From Phytophthora colocasiae (Eukaryota > Oomycota > Peronosporomycetes > Peronosporales > Peronosporaceae), in the NCBI GenBank assembly GCA_018806915.1, contig JAGKQI010000042.1, forward strand, positions 103,794 to 167,793: a stretch of 64,000 bases of DNA, written 5' to 3'. The notes under the pieces are model-generated. The model saw only the letters and a program-made list of their open reading frames with translations. It had not been told where the DNA came from and searched no databases. Position 1 is the first letter of the stretch, and each line of letters starts with the position of its first letter. Below are positions 11,414 to 21,969 of this stretch, piece after piece. The position numbers and the translations under genes were made by a program.

Positions 11414-12296
11414 AACTCCTTGCATTCGTTTCGCGTGCGCACGCTCTGTGTCTCGTTCGTGATCGAGGCGTGTTGCACGCCATCTTTGCTCTTTTGCTCT
11501 TTTTGCTCTTTTGCTCTTTTGCTCTTTTGCTCTTTTGCTCTTTTGCTCTTTGCTCTTTTGCTCTTTTGCTCTTGCACAGCTGCACGCTACCTCTTTTCGA
11601 GTCGCGTTAATGCACTCCACTTGCCTAAAACCACGCGCTTCCCTCGACATTCGCTGCAATACAATACACTAGATACACTACTCCAGTCCCACCCAGTCCC
11701 ACCTAGTCCTACCTAGTCCCGCTGGTCCTTTCAATTCGTCTTTCCAAGAAGTACCGTGTCGCTTGTACTTGCTGTCGTCTTTATTTTCTGATCACCAAAT
11801 GGGCTAACGGTGGCACGCGTATTGGATAGTGAACAGTCCATAGCGTCAATGGCAACTTCGGCCGTAGTAGAGGACCGGCGCGCTCATTTCAGGTGGATGG
11901 ATGGCCATCGAGAGGCGAAAAGCCGTCACATCGAATGACTCGTTTGGTACATGTACACATCGGCCCATCGAAGCTAACCATCGCAAGCTATGGATCGTGA
12001 GGCACTGTTGACACGTACCTCACAGCACGGTGTTGTGGAGTAGGCAGAGTGAGTGAGAGCGTTGGCGATATTGGTGTCGAGCGATAGTATGGGGGTGTTA
12101 TGTAGTAGGGGTATTGTGAGTGGCGGACGATGTGGAGCGTGAAGAGAGGTCGATGTAGTAGTAGGAGGGTGTGTAAGGTGTGTATGGTGCAGGTGGTGCA
12201 GGTGGTGCAGGTGGTGCAGGTGTTTAAGCATGGTTTGTAGAGTTGTGGTGTGTGTTCTAGGGGTTGAAAATGTGTGTGTTTTTGTGTGTTGTAAGA

Positions 12297-12367
12297 GCCC
12301 CTATAGCTCAGTGGTAGAGCACCCGCTTAGTAAGCGGAAGGTCGGTAGTTCAATCCTGCCTGGGGCA
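12297..12367 (+). tRNA. tRNA-Thr(AGT), array copy 9 (71 nt)
   Basis: One G fewer in the 3' acceptor G-run; otherwise consensus. The trailer lacks the GTGATCGAG segment upstream of the hairpin. Confidence 0.85.
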
Positions 12368-13222
12368 AACTCCTTGCATCTCGTTTCGCGTGCGCACGCT
12401 CTGTGTGTCGTTGCGTGTTGCACGCCATCTTTGCACATTTGCTCTTTTGCTCTTTTGCTCTTTTGCTCTTTTGCTCTTTTGCTCTTTGCTCTAGCTCTTG
12501 CACAGCTGCACGCTACCTCTTTTCGAGTCGCGTTAATGCACTCACTTGCCTAAAACCACGCGCTTCCCTCGACATTCGCTGCAATACAATACACTAGATA
12601 CACTACTCCAGTCCCACCCAGTCCCACCTAGTCCTACCTAGTCCCGCTGGTCCTTTCAATTCGTCTTTCCAAGAAGTACCGTGTCGCTTGTACTTGCTGT
12701 CGTCTTTATTTTCTGATCACCAAATGGGCTAACGGTGGCACGCGTATTGGATAGTGAACAGTCCATAGCGTCAATGGCAACTTCGGCCATAGTAGAGGAC
12801 CGGCGCGCTCATTTCAGGTGGATGGATGGCCATCGAGAGGCGAAAAGCCGTCACATCGAATGACTCGTTTGGTACATGTACCCATCGGCCCATCGAAGCT
12901 AACCATCGCAAGCTATGGATCGTGAGGCACTGTTGACACGTACCTCACAGCACGGTGTTGTGGAGTAGGCAGAGTGAGTGAGAGCGTTGGCGATATTGGT
13001 GTCGAGCGATAGTATGGGGGTGTTATGTAGTAGGGGTATTGTGAGTGGCGGACGATGTGGAGCGTGAAGAGAGGTCGATGTAGTAGTAGGGAGGGTGTGT
13101 AAGGTGTGTATGGTGCAGGTGGTGCAGGTGGTGCAGGTGGTGCAGGTGTTTAAGCATGGTTTGTAGAGTTGTGGTGTGTGTTCTAGGGGTTGAAAATGTG
13201 TGTGTTTTTGTGTGTTGTAAGA

Positions 13223-13294
13223 GCCCCTATAGCTCAGTGGTAGAGCACCCGCTTAGTAAGCGGAAGGTCGGTAGTTCAATCCTGCCTGGGGGCA
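13223..13294 (+). tRNA. tRNA-Thr(AGT), array copy 10
   Basis: Consensus gene, with a long octamer tract (11 full repeats) downstream. Confidence 0.95.
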
Positions 13295-14191
13295 AACTCC
13301 TTGCATTCGTTTCGCGTGCGCACGCTCTGTGTGTCGTTCGTGATCGAGGCGTGTTGCACGCCATCTTTGCTCTTTTGCTCTTTTGCTCTTTTGCTCTTTT
13401 GCTCTTTTGCTCTTTTGCTCTTTTGCTCTTTTGCTCTTTTGCTCTTTTGCTCTTTTGCTCTAGCTCTTGCACAGCTGCACGCTACCTCTTTTCGAGTCGC
13501 GTTAATGCACTCACTTGCCTAAAACCACGCGCTTCCCTCGACATTCGCTGCAATACAATACACTAGATACACTACTCCAGTCCCACCCAGTCCCACCTAG
13601 TCCTACCTAGTCCCGCTGGTCCTTTCAATTCGTCTTTCCAAGAAGTACCGTGTCGCTTGTACTTGCTGTCGTCTATATTTTCTGATCACCAAATGGGCTA
13701 ACGGTGGCACGCGTATTGGATAGTGAACAGTCCATAGCGTCAATGGCAACTTCGGCCGTAGTAGAGGACCGGCGCGCTCATTTCAGGTGGATGGATGGCC
13801 ATCGAGAGGCGAAAAGCCGTCACATCGAATGACTCGTTTGGTACATGTACACATCGGCCCATCGAAGCTAACCATCGCAAGCTATGGATCGTGAGGCACT
13901 GTTGACACGTACCTCACAGCACGGTGTTGTGGAGTAGGCAGAGTGAGTGAGAGCGTTGGCGATATTGGTGTCGAGCGATAGTATGGGGGTGTTATGTAGT
14001 AGGGGTATTGTGAGTGGCGGACGATGTGGAGCGTGAAGAGAGGTCGATGTAGTAGTAGGGAGGGTGTGTAAGGTGTGTATGGTGCAGGTGGTGCAGGTGG
14101 TGCAGGTGGTGCAGGTGTTTAAGCATGGTTTGTAGAGTTGTGGTGTGTGTTCTAGGGGTTGAAAATGTGTGTGTTTTTGTGTGTTGTAAGA

Positions 14192-14262
14192 GCCCCTATA
14201 GCTCAGTGGTAGAGCACCCGCTTAGTAAGCGGAAGGTCGGTAGTTCAATCCTGCCTGGGGCA
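14192..14262 (+). tRNA. tRNA-Thr(AGT), array copy 11 (71 nt)
   Basis: One G fewer in the 3' acceptor strand; otherwise consensus. Confidence 0.85.
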
Positions 14263-15155
14263 AACTCCTTGCATTCGTTTCGCGTGCGCACGCTCTGTGT
14301 GTCGTTCGTGATCGAGGCGTGTTGCACGCCATCTTTGCTCTTTGCTCTTTTGCTCTTTGCTCTTTTGCTCTTTTGCTCTTTTGCTCTTTTGCTCTTTTGC
14401 TCTTTTGCTCTTTTGCTCTTTTGCTCTAGCTCTTGCACAGCTGCACGCTACCTCTTTCGAGTCGCGTTAATGCACTCACTTGCCTAAAACCACGCGCTTC
14501 CCTCGACATTCGCTGCAATACAATACACTAGATACACTACTCCAGTCCCACCCAGTCCCACCTAGTCCTACCTAGTCCCGCTGGTCCTTTCAATTCGTCT
14601 TTCCAAGAAGTACCGTGTCGCTTGTACTTGCTGTCGTCTTTATTTTCTGATCACCAAATGGGCTAACGGTGGCACGCGTATTGGATAGTGAACAGTCCAT
14701 AGCGTCAATGGCAACTTCGGCCGTAGTAGAGGACCGGCGCGCTCATTTCAGGTGGATGGATGGCCATCGAGAGGCGAAAAGCCGTCACATCGAATGACTC
14801 GTTTGGTACATGTACACATCGGCCCATCGAAGCTAACCATCGCAAGCTATGGATCGTGAGGCACTGTTGACACGTACCTCACAGCACGGTGTTGTGGAGT
14901 AGGCAGAGTGAGTGAGAGCGTTGGCGATATTGGTGTCGAGCGATAGTATGGGGTGTTATGTAGTAGGGGTATTGTGAGTGGCGGACGATGTGGAGCGTGA
15001 AGAGAGGTCGATGTAGTAGTAGGGAGGGTGTGTAAGGTGTGTATGGTGCAGGTGGTGCAGGTGGTGCAGGTGGTGCAGGTGTTTAAGCATGGTTTGTAGA
15101 GTTGTGGTGTGTGTTTTAGGGGTTGAAAATGTGTGTGTTTTTGTGTGTTGTAAGA

Positions 15156-15227
15156 GCCCCTATAGCTCAGTGGTAGAGCACCCGCTTAGTAAGCGGAAGG
15201 TCGGTAGTTCAATCCTGCCTGGGGGCA
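15156..15227 (+). tRNA. tRNA-Thr(AGT), array copy 12
   Basis: Consensus gene; the octamer tract ends with GCTCTT hexamer variants near 15374. Confidence 0.95.
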
Positions 15228-16111
15228 AACTCCTTGCATTCGTTTCGCGTGCGCACGCTCTGTGTGTCGTTCGTGATCGAGGCGTGTTGCACGCCATCTT
15301 TGCTCTTTTGCTCTTTTGCTCTTTGCTCTTTTGCTCTTTTGCTCTTTTGCTCTTTTGCTCTTTTGCTCTTTTGCTCTTGCTCTTGCTCTTGCACAGCTGC
15401 ACGCTACCTCTTTTCGAGTCGCGTTAATGCACTCACTTGCCTAAAACCACGCGCTTCCCTCGACATTCGCTGCAATACAATACACTAGATACACTACTCC
15501 AGTCCCACCCAGTCCCACCTAGTCCTACCTAGTCCCGCTGGTCCTTTCAATTCGTCTTTCCAAGAAGTACCGTGTCGCTTGTACTTGCTGTCGTCTTTAT
15601 TTTCTGATCACCAAATGGGCTAACGGTGGCACGCGTATTGATAGTGAACAGTCCATAGCGTCAATGGCAACTTCGGCCGTAGTAGAGGACCGGCGCGCTC
15701 ATTTCAGGTGGATGGATGGCCATCGAGAGGCGAAAAGCCGTCACATCGAATGACTCGTTTGGTACATGTACACATCGGCCCATCGAAGCTAACCATCGCA
15801 AGCTATGGATCGTGAGGCACTGTTGACACGTACCTCACAGCACGGTGTTGTGGAGTAGGCAGAGTGAGTGAGAGCGTTGGCGATATTGGTGTCGAGCGAT
15901 AGTATGGGGTGTTATGTAGTAGGGGTATTGTGAGTGGCGGACGATGTGGAGCGTGAAGAGAGGTCGATGTAGTAGTAGGGAGGGTGTGTAAGGTGTGTAT
16001 GGTGCAGGTGGTGCAGGTGGTGCAGGTGGTGCAGGTGTTTAAGCATGGTTTGTAGAGTTGTGGTGTGTGTTCTAGGGGTTGAAAATGTGTGTGTTTTTGT
16101 GTGTTGTAAGA

Positions 16112-16183
16112 GCCCCTATAGCTCAGTGGTAGAGCACCCGCTTAGTAAGCGGAAGGTCGGTAGTTCAATCCTGCCTGGGGGCA
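16112..16183 (+). tRNA. tRNA-Thr(AGT), array copy 13
   Basis: Consensus gene; its spacer carries the linked variant pair GGCCATAG and GTACCCATCGG. Confidence 0.95.
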
Positions 16184-17047
16184 AACTCCTTGCATTCGTT
16201 TCGCGTGCGCACGCTCTGTGTGTCGTTCGTGATCGAGGCGTGTTGCACGCCATCTTTGCTCTTTGCTCTTTTGCTCTTTTGCTCTTTTGCTCTTTTGCTC
16301 TTTTGCTCTTTGCTCTAGCTCTTGCACAGCCTGCACGCTACCTCTTTTCGAGTCGCGTTAATGCACTCACTTGCCTAAAACCACGCGCTTCCCTCGACAT
16401 TCGCTGCAATACAATACACTAGATACACTACTCCAGTCCCACCCAGTCCCACCTAGTCCTACCTAGTCCCGCTGGTCCTTTCAATTCGTCTTTCCAAGAA
16501 GTACCGTGTCGCTTGTACTTGCTGTCGTCTTTATTTTCTGATCACCAAATGGGCTAACGGTGGCACGCGTATTGGATAGTGAACAGTCCATAGCGTCAAT
16601 GGCAACTTCGGCCATAGTAGAGGACCGGCGCGCTCATTTCAGGTGGATGGATGGCCATCGAGAGGCGAAAAGCCGTCACATCGAATGACTCGTTTGGTAC
16701 ATGTACCCATCGGCCCATCGAAGCTAACCATCGCAAGCTATGGATCGTGAGGCACTGTTGACACGTACCTCACAGCACGGTGTTGTGGAGTAGGCAGAGT
16801 GAGTGAGAGCGTTGGCGATATTGGTGTCGAGCGATAGTATGGGGGTGTTATGTAGTAGGGGTATTGTGAGTGGCGGACGATGTGGAGCGTGAAGAGAGGT
16901 CGATGTAGTAGTAGGGAGGGTGTGTAAGGTGTGTATGGTGCAGGTGGTGCAGGTGGTGCAGGTGGTGCAGGTGTTTAAGCATGGTTTGTAGAGTTGTGGT
17001 GTGTGTTCTAGGGGTTGAAAATGTGTGTGTTTTTGTGTGTTGTAAGA

Positions 17048-17119
17048 GCCCCTATAGCTCAGTGGTAGAGCACCCGCTTAGTAAGCGGAAGGTCGGTAGT
17101 TCAATCCTGCCTGGGGGCA
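17048..17119 (+). tRNA. tRNA-Thr(AGT), array copy 14
   Basis: Consensus gene; same spacer variant pair as copy 13. Confidence 0.95.
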
Positions 17120-17968
17120 AACTCCTTGCATTCGTTTCGCGTGCGCACGCTCTGTGTGTCGTTCGTGATCGAGGCGTGTTGCACGCCATCTTTGCTCTTT
17201 TGCTCTTTTGCTCTTTTGCTCTTTTGCTCTTTTGCTCTAGCTCTTGCACAGCTGCACGCTACCTCTTTTCGAGTCGCGTTAATGCACTCACTTGCCTAAA
17301 ACCACGCGCTTCCCTCGACATTCGCTGCAATACAATACACTAGATACACTACTCCAGTCCCACCCAGTCCCACCTAGTCCTACCTAGTCCCGCTGGTCCT
17401 TTCAATTCGTCTTTCCAAGAAGTACCGTGTCGCTTGTACTTGCTGTCGTCTTTATTTTCTGATCACCAAATGGGCTAACGGTGGCACGCGTATTGGATAG
17501 TGAACAGTCCATAGCGTCAATGGCAACTTCGGCCATAGTAGAGGACCGGCGCGCTCATTTCAGGTGGATGGATGGCCATCGAGAGGCGAAAAGCCGTCAC
17601 ATCGAATGACTCGTTTGGTACATGTACCCATCGGCCCATCGAAGCTAACCATCGCAAGCTATGGATCGTGAGGCACTGTTGACACGTACCTCACAGCACG
17701 GTGTTGTGGAGTAGGCAGAGTGAGTGAGAGCGTTGGCGATATTGGTGTCGAGCGATAGTATGGGGGTGTTATGTAGTAGGGGTATTGTGAGTGGCGGACG
17801 ATGTGGAGCGTGAAGAGAGGTCGATGTAGTAGTAGGGAGGGTGTGTAAGGTGTGTATGGTGCAGGTGGTGCAGGTGGTGCAGGTGGTGCAGGTGTTTAAG
17901 CATGGTTTGTAGAGTTGTGGTGTGTGTTCTAGGGGTTGAAAATGTGTGTGTTTTTGTGTGTTGTAAGA

Positions 17969-18040
17969 GCCCCTATAGCTCAGTGGTAGAGCACCCGCTT
18001 AGTAAGCGGAAGGTCGGTAGTTCAATCCTGCCTGGGGGCA
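17969..18040 (+). tRNA. tRNA-Thr(AGT), array copy 15
   Basis: Consensus gene, last before element 2; its octamer tract (12 full repeats) is the longest I found in the window. The spacer that follows is cut by the element at 18750. Confidence 0.95.
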
Positions 18041-18114
18041 AACTCCTTGCATTCGTTTCGCGTGCGCACGCTCTGTGTGTCGTTCGTGATCGAGGCGTGT
18101 TGCACGCCATCTTT

Positions 18115-18214
18115 GCTCTTTTGCTCTTTTGCTCTTTTGCTCTTTTGCTCTTTTGCTCTTTTGCTCTTTTGCTCTTTTGCTCTTTTGCTCTTTTGCTCTT
18201 TTGCTCTTTTGCTC
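18115..18214 (+). terminator. Longest GCTCTTTT octamer tract (12.5 repeats)
   Basis: Twelve full GCTCTTTT repeats plus GCTC, about 75 nt after tRNA copy 15. Each repeat contains TTTT, the minimal Pol III stop signal, so the tract offers a dozen consecutive terminators. Tract length varies by unit from about 3 to 12 repeats. Confidence 0.7.
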
Positions 18215-18745
18215 TAGCTCTTGCACAGCTGCACGCTACCTCTTTTCGAGTCGCGTTAATGCACTCACTTGCCTAAAACCACGCGCTTCCCTCGACATTC
18301 GCTGCAATACAATACACTAGATACACTACTCCAGTCCCACCCAGTCCCACCTAGTCCTACCTAGTCCCGCTGGTCCTTTCAATTCGTCTTTCCAAGAAGT
18401 ACCGTGTCGCTTGTACTTGCTGTCGTCTATATTTTCTGATCACCAAATGGGCTAACGGTGGCACGCGTATTGGATAGTGAACAGTCCATAGCGTCAATGG
18501 CAACTTCGGCCGTAGTAGAGGACCGGCGCGCTCATTTCAGGTGGATGGATGGCCATCGAGAGGCGAAAGCCGTCACATCGAATGACTCGTTTGGTACATG
18601 TACACATCGGCCCATCGAAGCTAACCATCGCAAGCTATGGATCGTGAGGCACTGTTGACACGTACCTCACAGCACGGTGTTGTGGAGTAGGCAGAGTGAG
18701 TGAGAGCGTTGGCGATATTGGTGTCGAGCGATAGTATGGGGGTGT

Positions 18746-18750
18746 TATGT
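18746..18750. repeat. Target-site duplication TATGT, left of element 2
   Basis: Matches 26632-26636. Removing the element and one TATGT restores the normal unit sequence GTGTTATGTAGTAGGGG, proving insertion into an array unit. Confidence 0.95.
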
Positions 18751-19159
18751 TGCAGCGGGGCTGCGTAGGTGTGCACGGCACAGAGGAAGTTGGGTTGACT
18801 CGTAGAGTCCTGCTTGCAAGGCACTAGCCTTCGGTTCTATACAAGAACCAAGTAGTCCACTAAATACGGGACTCTCACAATCAGTGTCCCTATAATAAAG
18901 GAACTAACACTAATTATGTAAAATGCAAACTGATTTTTATTTATTTTATTGCCTAATCCTGAATGTAACGGATTTAGTATCTAACATACTAAATCCTAAT
19001 CAAATGTAATGTGTGGCTCTGAGCTAACAGCCAGCAACTGGCTACATGTGTGACGTGTGAGAAACACTATGTGTTGTACACGGATCTGTGACTTGTGACC
19101 TGGATGGTGTATACCACACCTATTGTAGCCAAGGCGCGCAGCGCCGTGTAACCGTTACA
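18751..19159 (-). repeat. 3' LTR of copy 2 (409 bp)
   Basis: Starts TGCAGCGG and ends GTTACA on the plus strand. Compared with the 5' LTR it has two bases fewer in the CCCC near the end, one fewer C near 18952, and a G where the other has A (GTGTAACC versus GTATAACC). Confidence 0.95.
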
Positions 19160-20994
19160 CCCTCCCCACCAAACCGTGGATACGGAGTATCTACAACTGT
19201 AGACATAACTGCCTTGTCAAGGCCTGTCACCGGCAACTTTCCGATAAAAGAAATCTCTCAACGAGAGTGCGCGGGTGCGCTGGCTCAACGAGCACATTCT
19301 TCAATTCTCCCCAGCGAGCCAACCGCTCCTGAGGTGTCCAGTGACCAGGCGTCTACGCCCCAGCGCCTCAGCGCTTTCCGGTCTGAGCCCTCGGCTCCTC
19401 TCACGCTCTCCGATTCGGAGTATTTCGCGGCGTCTCGCCTTCGCTACGGAGCGATGTTCAAGGCCAGCCCGACGTCAAGTGGTAGCGGTGGCTCACCCTT
19501 CGAGTACACGACAGCGTCGCCGACGCGCGACCCACGTCGCTCTCCTACAGAGGAAGGCGAGGTCGAAGTGGACTACGAGGAGTCCCGGAACAGGGCGATG
19601 CCCATGCGTCTCCTGCTCCTGCGAGCCCTCGGACGACCCGATCTGAGCTGCGCTCTCCACGCGATCCGCGTCGGTACTCAATTCCTCGGCAGCTGCGGCA
19701 GCCCAATCCGTTCCCGGAGGGACCTTCGAGCCTCGTGCTCAACGCGTTGCGCAACGCACCACCGCTTCCTGCTCGCGATGAGCCAGAGCCACTCAAGGGA
19801 GTCGAAGACGCGATCAACAACCCTCTGGATGAGGCACAGGAGGCTTCCCTGAGCGGTGCTCCAGAGTCACGTCGACCGGTCCAACGGGACATCGTGGGGA
19901 CTTCGTCGCGGCGCGACTACGGCTTCGAGCCTCGCGACCCTGCCGAGCAGGTGAAGCAGTTGATGGCGCAGCCAAACCTGCATGGTTACGCCATAGGCAA
20001 TCCTCCACGTACGGTGGCTGAGACTCAGCAGCGACAGGGGCTCCATGAGCGTTTCCTGACCCCGCAGGTGTGCACACTCGCCGAGTATCGGCAACGCTTA
20101 GATAAGCAACGGCGACGGGAGTCTGTGCCTCAGATGAGGACTTATCCACTCCTGCTCCAAACCGGAGAGACCACCCGGGACTACATGGTCCATGTGGCCA
20201 CCTGGGCCGAGGCTTCACGGAAGCTCGCGTCGTTTGACCGGCTCATGGAGAGCTGCGCCGAGGTGGACGTCCGCCTCGCCTGAGGTCTACTCTTCCAGTA
20301 CGCGAAGATACGCGTGCGGCCCGGCCGCTTTCCTCGTCACACGACGGCAGTGGCTCCCGCCTCTCAGGCCACTATCCCTGCTTCGCAGGATGCTCCTTCA
20401 GTCTCCGAGGGAGACTCGCTGGCTGTGCCAGCCACGGACCAGAGCCTGAGCTCGGCTGCTAGTCCGTCAGCTTCTCACACTAGTGGTGAGAAGCGGGTGT
20501 CGACCGAGTGGTCGACCTCGAGCCCTTCAGGCGCCCCCGATCTTCGCGATCAAAAGCGTCCACGACGTCAGGGCAGTCCTGCCTCAGGGACCCTTCAAAC
20601 TCCCACGAGTTTTGGGAATGAGGATATCCACGCCACTTCACCAGATACTGGTTTTGACTACGGTGGCGACGCCGCGCCATCAGGCGCTCCACGTGGTAGT
20701 GGGGAGTCCCCTGCTCATCGAGCAACGGCGGAGGAGGCCGATTCGCTGCGGAACGCCGTACTCGATGAGTGTGACGAGCGCTATTTGTCGCATCGCGCCT
20801 GGTACCAACTCGATCACTCGATCGGTACTCTCCGGAGTCAGACTCAGTCCCTTCAAGGGAACGTCGAGAGTGTTTGGCATTCGCATGCCCGTCTCGCTCA
20901 TGACATGGAGGAGATTGAAAGCCGGATGGCTTGGCTCGAAGGTCCTCAGTCCCTGACTGCTCGCCTGCACCAGCAGGAGCTTCCAGCTCGCTGA
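19088..20994 (+). pseudogene. Antisense reading frame in 3' region of chromovirus, unknown function
   Basis: A long plus-strand coding-like stretch running against the element. It is open in one frame from inside the 3' LTR (ATG 19088; first ATG beyond the LTR 19454) to about 19590. It then shifts to a second frame that stays open to a TGA at 20281-20283 and again to 20994. One indel and one stop therefore interrupt a product of roughly 500-600 residues. The N-terminal half is Ser/Pro/Ala-rich with an acidic patch (EEGEVEVDYEE). The middle is charged (RQRLDKQRRRE), and the C-terminus looks like a coiled coil (DMEEIESRMAWLEG). I recognise no known domain. Its last 515 bp overlap the chromodomain-coding strand. 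Extra antisense frames between pol and the 3' LTR are known in some plant gypsy elements, which is the closest analogy. It could instead be captured host sequence or a relic of another element. Confidence 0.5.
19160..19170 (-). other. Polypurine tract of copy 2
   Basis: The minus strand reads GGTGGGGAGGG immediately before the 3' LTR, the position where plus-strand DNA synthesis is primed in LTR elements. One T interrupts the purines. Confidence 0.75.
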
Positions 20995-21070
20995 GTTGCG
21001 AGGTCAGGTGACGTTGCTGCTGCAGATGACGCAGCCTGGGCACGTGTCGTCGGTGCCAGCGCCTCCGCGC
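20480..21070 (-). pseudogene. pol: Integrase C-terminal tail with chromodomain, copy 2
   Basis: Continues the integrase frame after an in-frame TGA at 21071-21073. The first 110 residues or so are low-complexity and basic. A chromodomain follows at 20546-20707, with HVERLMARR, the signature QYLVKWRGYP, NSWEFE and CPDVVDAFD, matching the usual chromodomain of about 50 residues. Such domains bind methylated histone tails and steer integration. It ends at TAG (20480-20482). Both strands are open here, so the segment upstream of the chromodomain could belong mainly to the antisense frame. The chromodomain itself is clear. Confidence 0.88.
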
Positions 21071-21619
21071 TCACCCCGCGGGGTCCCGATATGGCTTAAG
21101 CAAGCCGACGTAGAACACCGGGTGTGTTCGCATCCGCTTTGGCAAGTCAAGCGTGTATGCCAGGCCCTTCTTGGCCACGACCGTAAATGGTCCGATGAAA
21201 CGCGGACGCAATTTCGTCTTAAAGACATTTGACACTGCATGTGTAGGTAGGTTCTTAGCGTTTAATAAAACCTGGTCACCGACCTTAAATTCCCATACAT
21301 TGCTTCTACCTTTTGTATCCGCTTGTTCCTTCTGAACGTCTTGGCTTTCAGCCATCGCGTCACGTACACGGCGTAATACGCTCAATCTCACCGAGAGGAA
21401 GTCATCGACTTGTTTACGCACAGCAGAAGGGCTGATATCAGCAAGCTCGGAGTCGAGCGACGGCACAGCCTCTCCCCCACCAAGCCCAAGGCTACCGCGT
21501 GGCGGAGTGAGCGGAACGCGCGGGTGCGCAAGGCCGTTCACGTAGAACGGGGTGAAGCCTGTCGAGGCATGCACCGCATTGTTCATGGAGAACTCAACGA
21601 GAGGAGCATAGCGCTCCAA
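21071..21619 (-). pseudogene. pol: Integrase C-terminal domain, copy 2
   Basis: Frame containing VEFSMNNAVHASTGFTPFYV (the end of the integrase core region), a helical linker, then KVGDQVLLNAKNL and FKTKLRPRFIGPFTV, the GPY/F-type C-terminal domain of Ty3/gypsy integrases that aids multimerisation and DNA binding. It is out of frame with the catalytic core by one base near 21612 and ends at TGA 21071-21073. The chromodomain lies in the same frame beyond this stop. Confidence 0.9.
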
Positions 21620-21969
21620 CGCTTCGGCGTTTCAGCGCATACGCTGCGGAGGATGTCCTCCAGAACGCGGTTCACGCGTTCGGTCTGACCGTCGGTCTGC
21701 GGATGGTCCGCCGTGGACATGTCCAGTCGAGTGCCCAGCACCTTGAAGACGGACGTCCAGAAGTGACCCGTGAAACGGGGATCTCGATCCGAGACAATGG
21801 TCTCAGGCAGCCCATGCTGGCGGAAGACCCGATCGATGAAGATCGTCGCTGTACCAGCACCATCGACGGTGTCCGGCACAGCCGCTAGATGAGCCATCTT
21901 GCTCAGACGGTCAACAAAGACCACCACGCCCGTGTTGCCTGCCGGAGTCCTTCGGCAGGCCAAACACAA
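21583..21969 (-). pseudogene. pol: Integrase catalytic core, copy 2
   Basis: Carries the second and third residues of the DD35E triad: D61 in SDRDPRF and E97 in HPQTDGQTERVN, spaced by 35 residues. The first catalytic D (ISMDFVFGL) is encoded in the upstream frame, so a one-base lesion near 21940 separates the triad. Integrase joins element cDNA to chromosomal DNA in the nucleus. Confidence 0.93.

Larger units (their letters stand above)
4596..18750 (+). repeat. tRNA-Thr tandem array, left section (15 tRNA copies)
   Basis: Head-to-tail copies of one unit with period 921-969 bp, each carrying one plus-strand tRNA-Thr gene. The section begins mid-unit at the LTR of element 1 and ends mid-unit at element 2. 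Length differences come mainly from the GCTCTTTT tract and, less, from the 9-bp repeat. Between tRNAs there is no credible protein gene; small open frames are translations of the tRNA, the octamer and the minisatellite. Units differ at a few diagnostic positions (for example GGCCGTAG versus GGCCATAG), showing incomplete homogenisation. Confidence 0.97.

Noticed and set aside
13227..13472. Minus-strand Lys/Glu/Arg repeat proteins (EQKSKRAK)
   Set aside because: Translation of the GCTCTTTT octamer, whose 8-bp period yields an 8-residue repeat in any frame.
4596..18750. CRISPR-like regular repeats
   Set aside because: Units are over 900 bp, near identical throughout and carry a eukaryotic tRNA; no short repeat with unique spacers and no cas genes.
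19545..19892. Minus-strand Arg/Ser-rich frame in the 3' region
   Set aside because: No similarity to Pol, composition typical of the shadow of the plus-strand frame.
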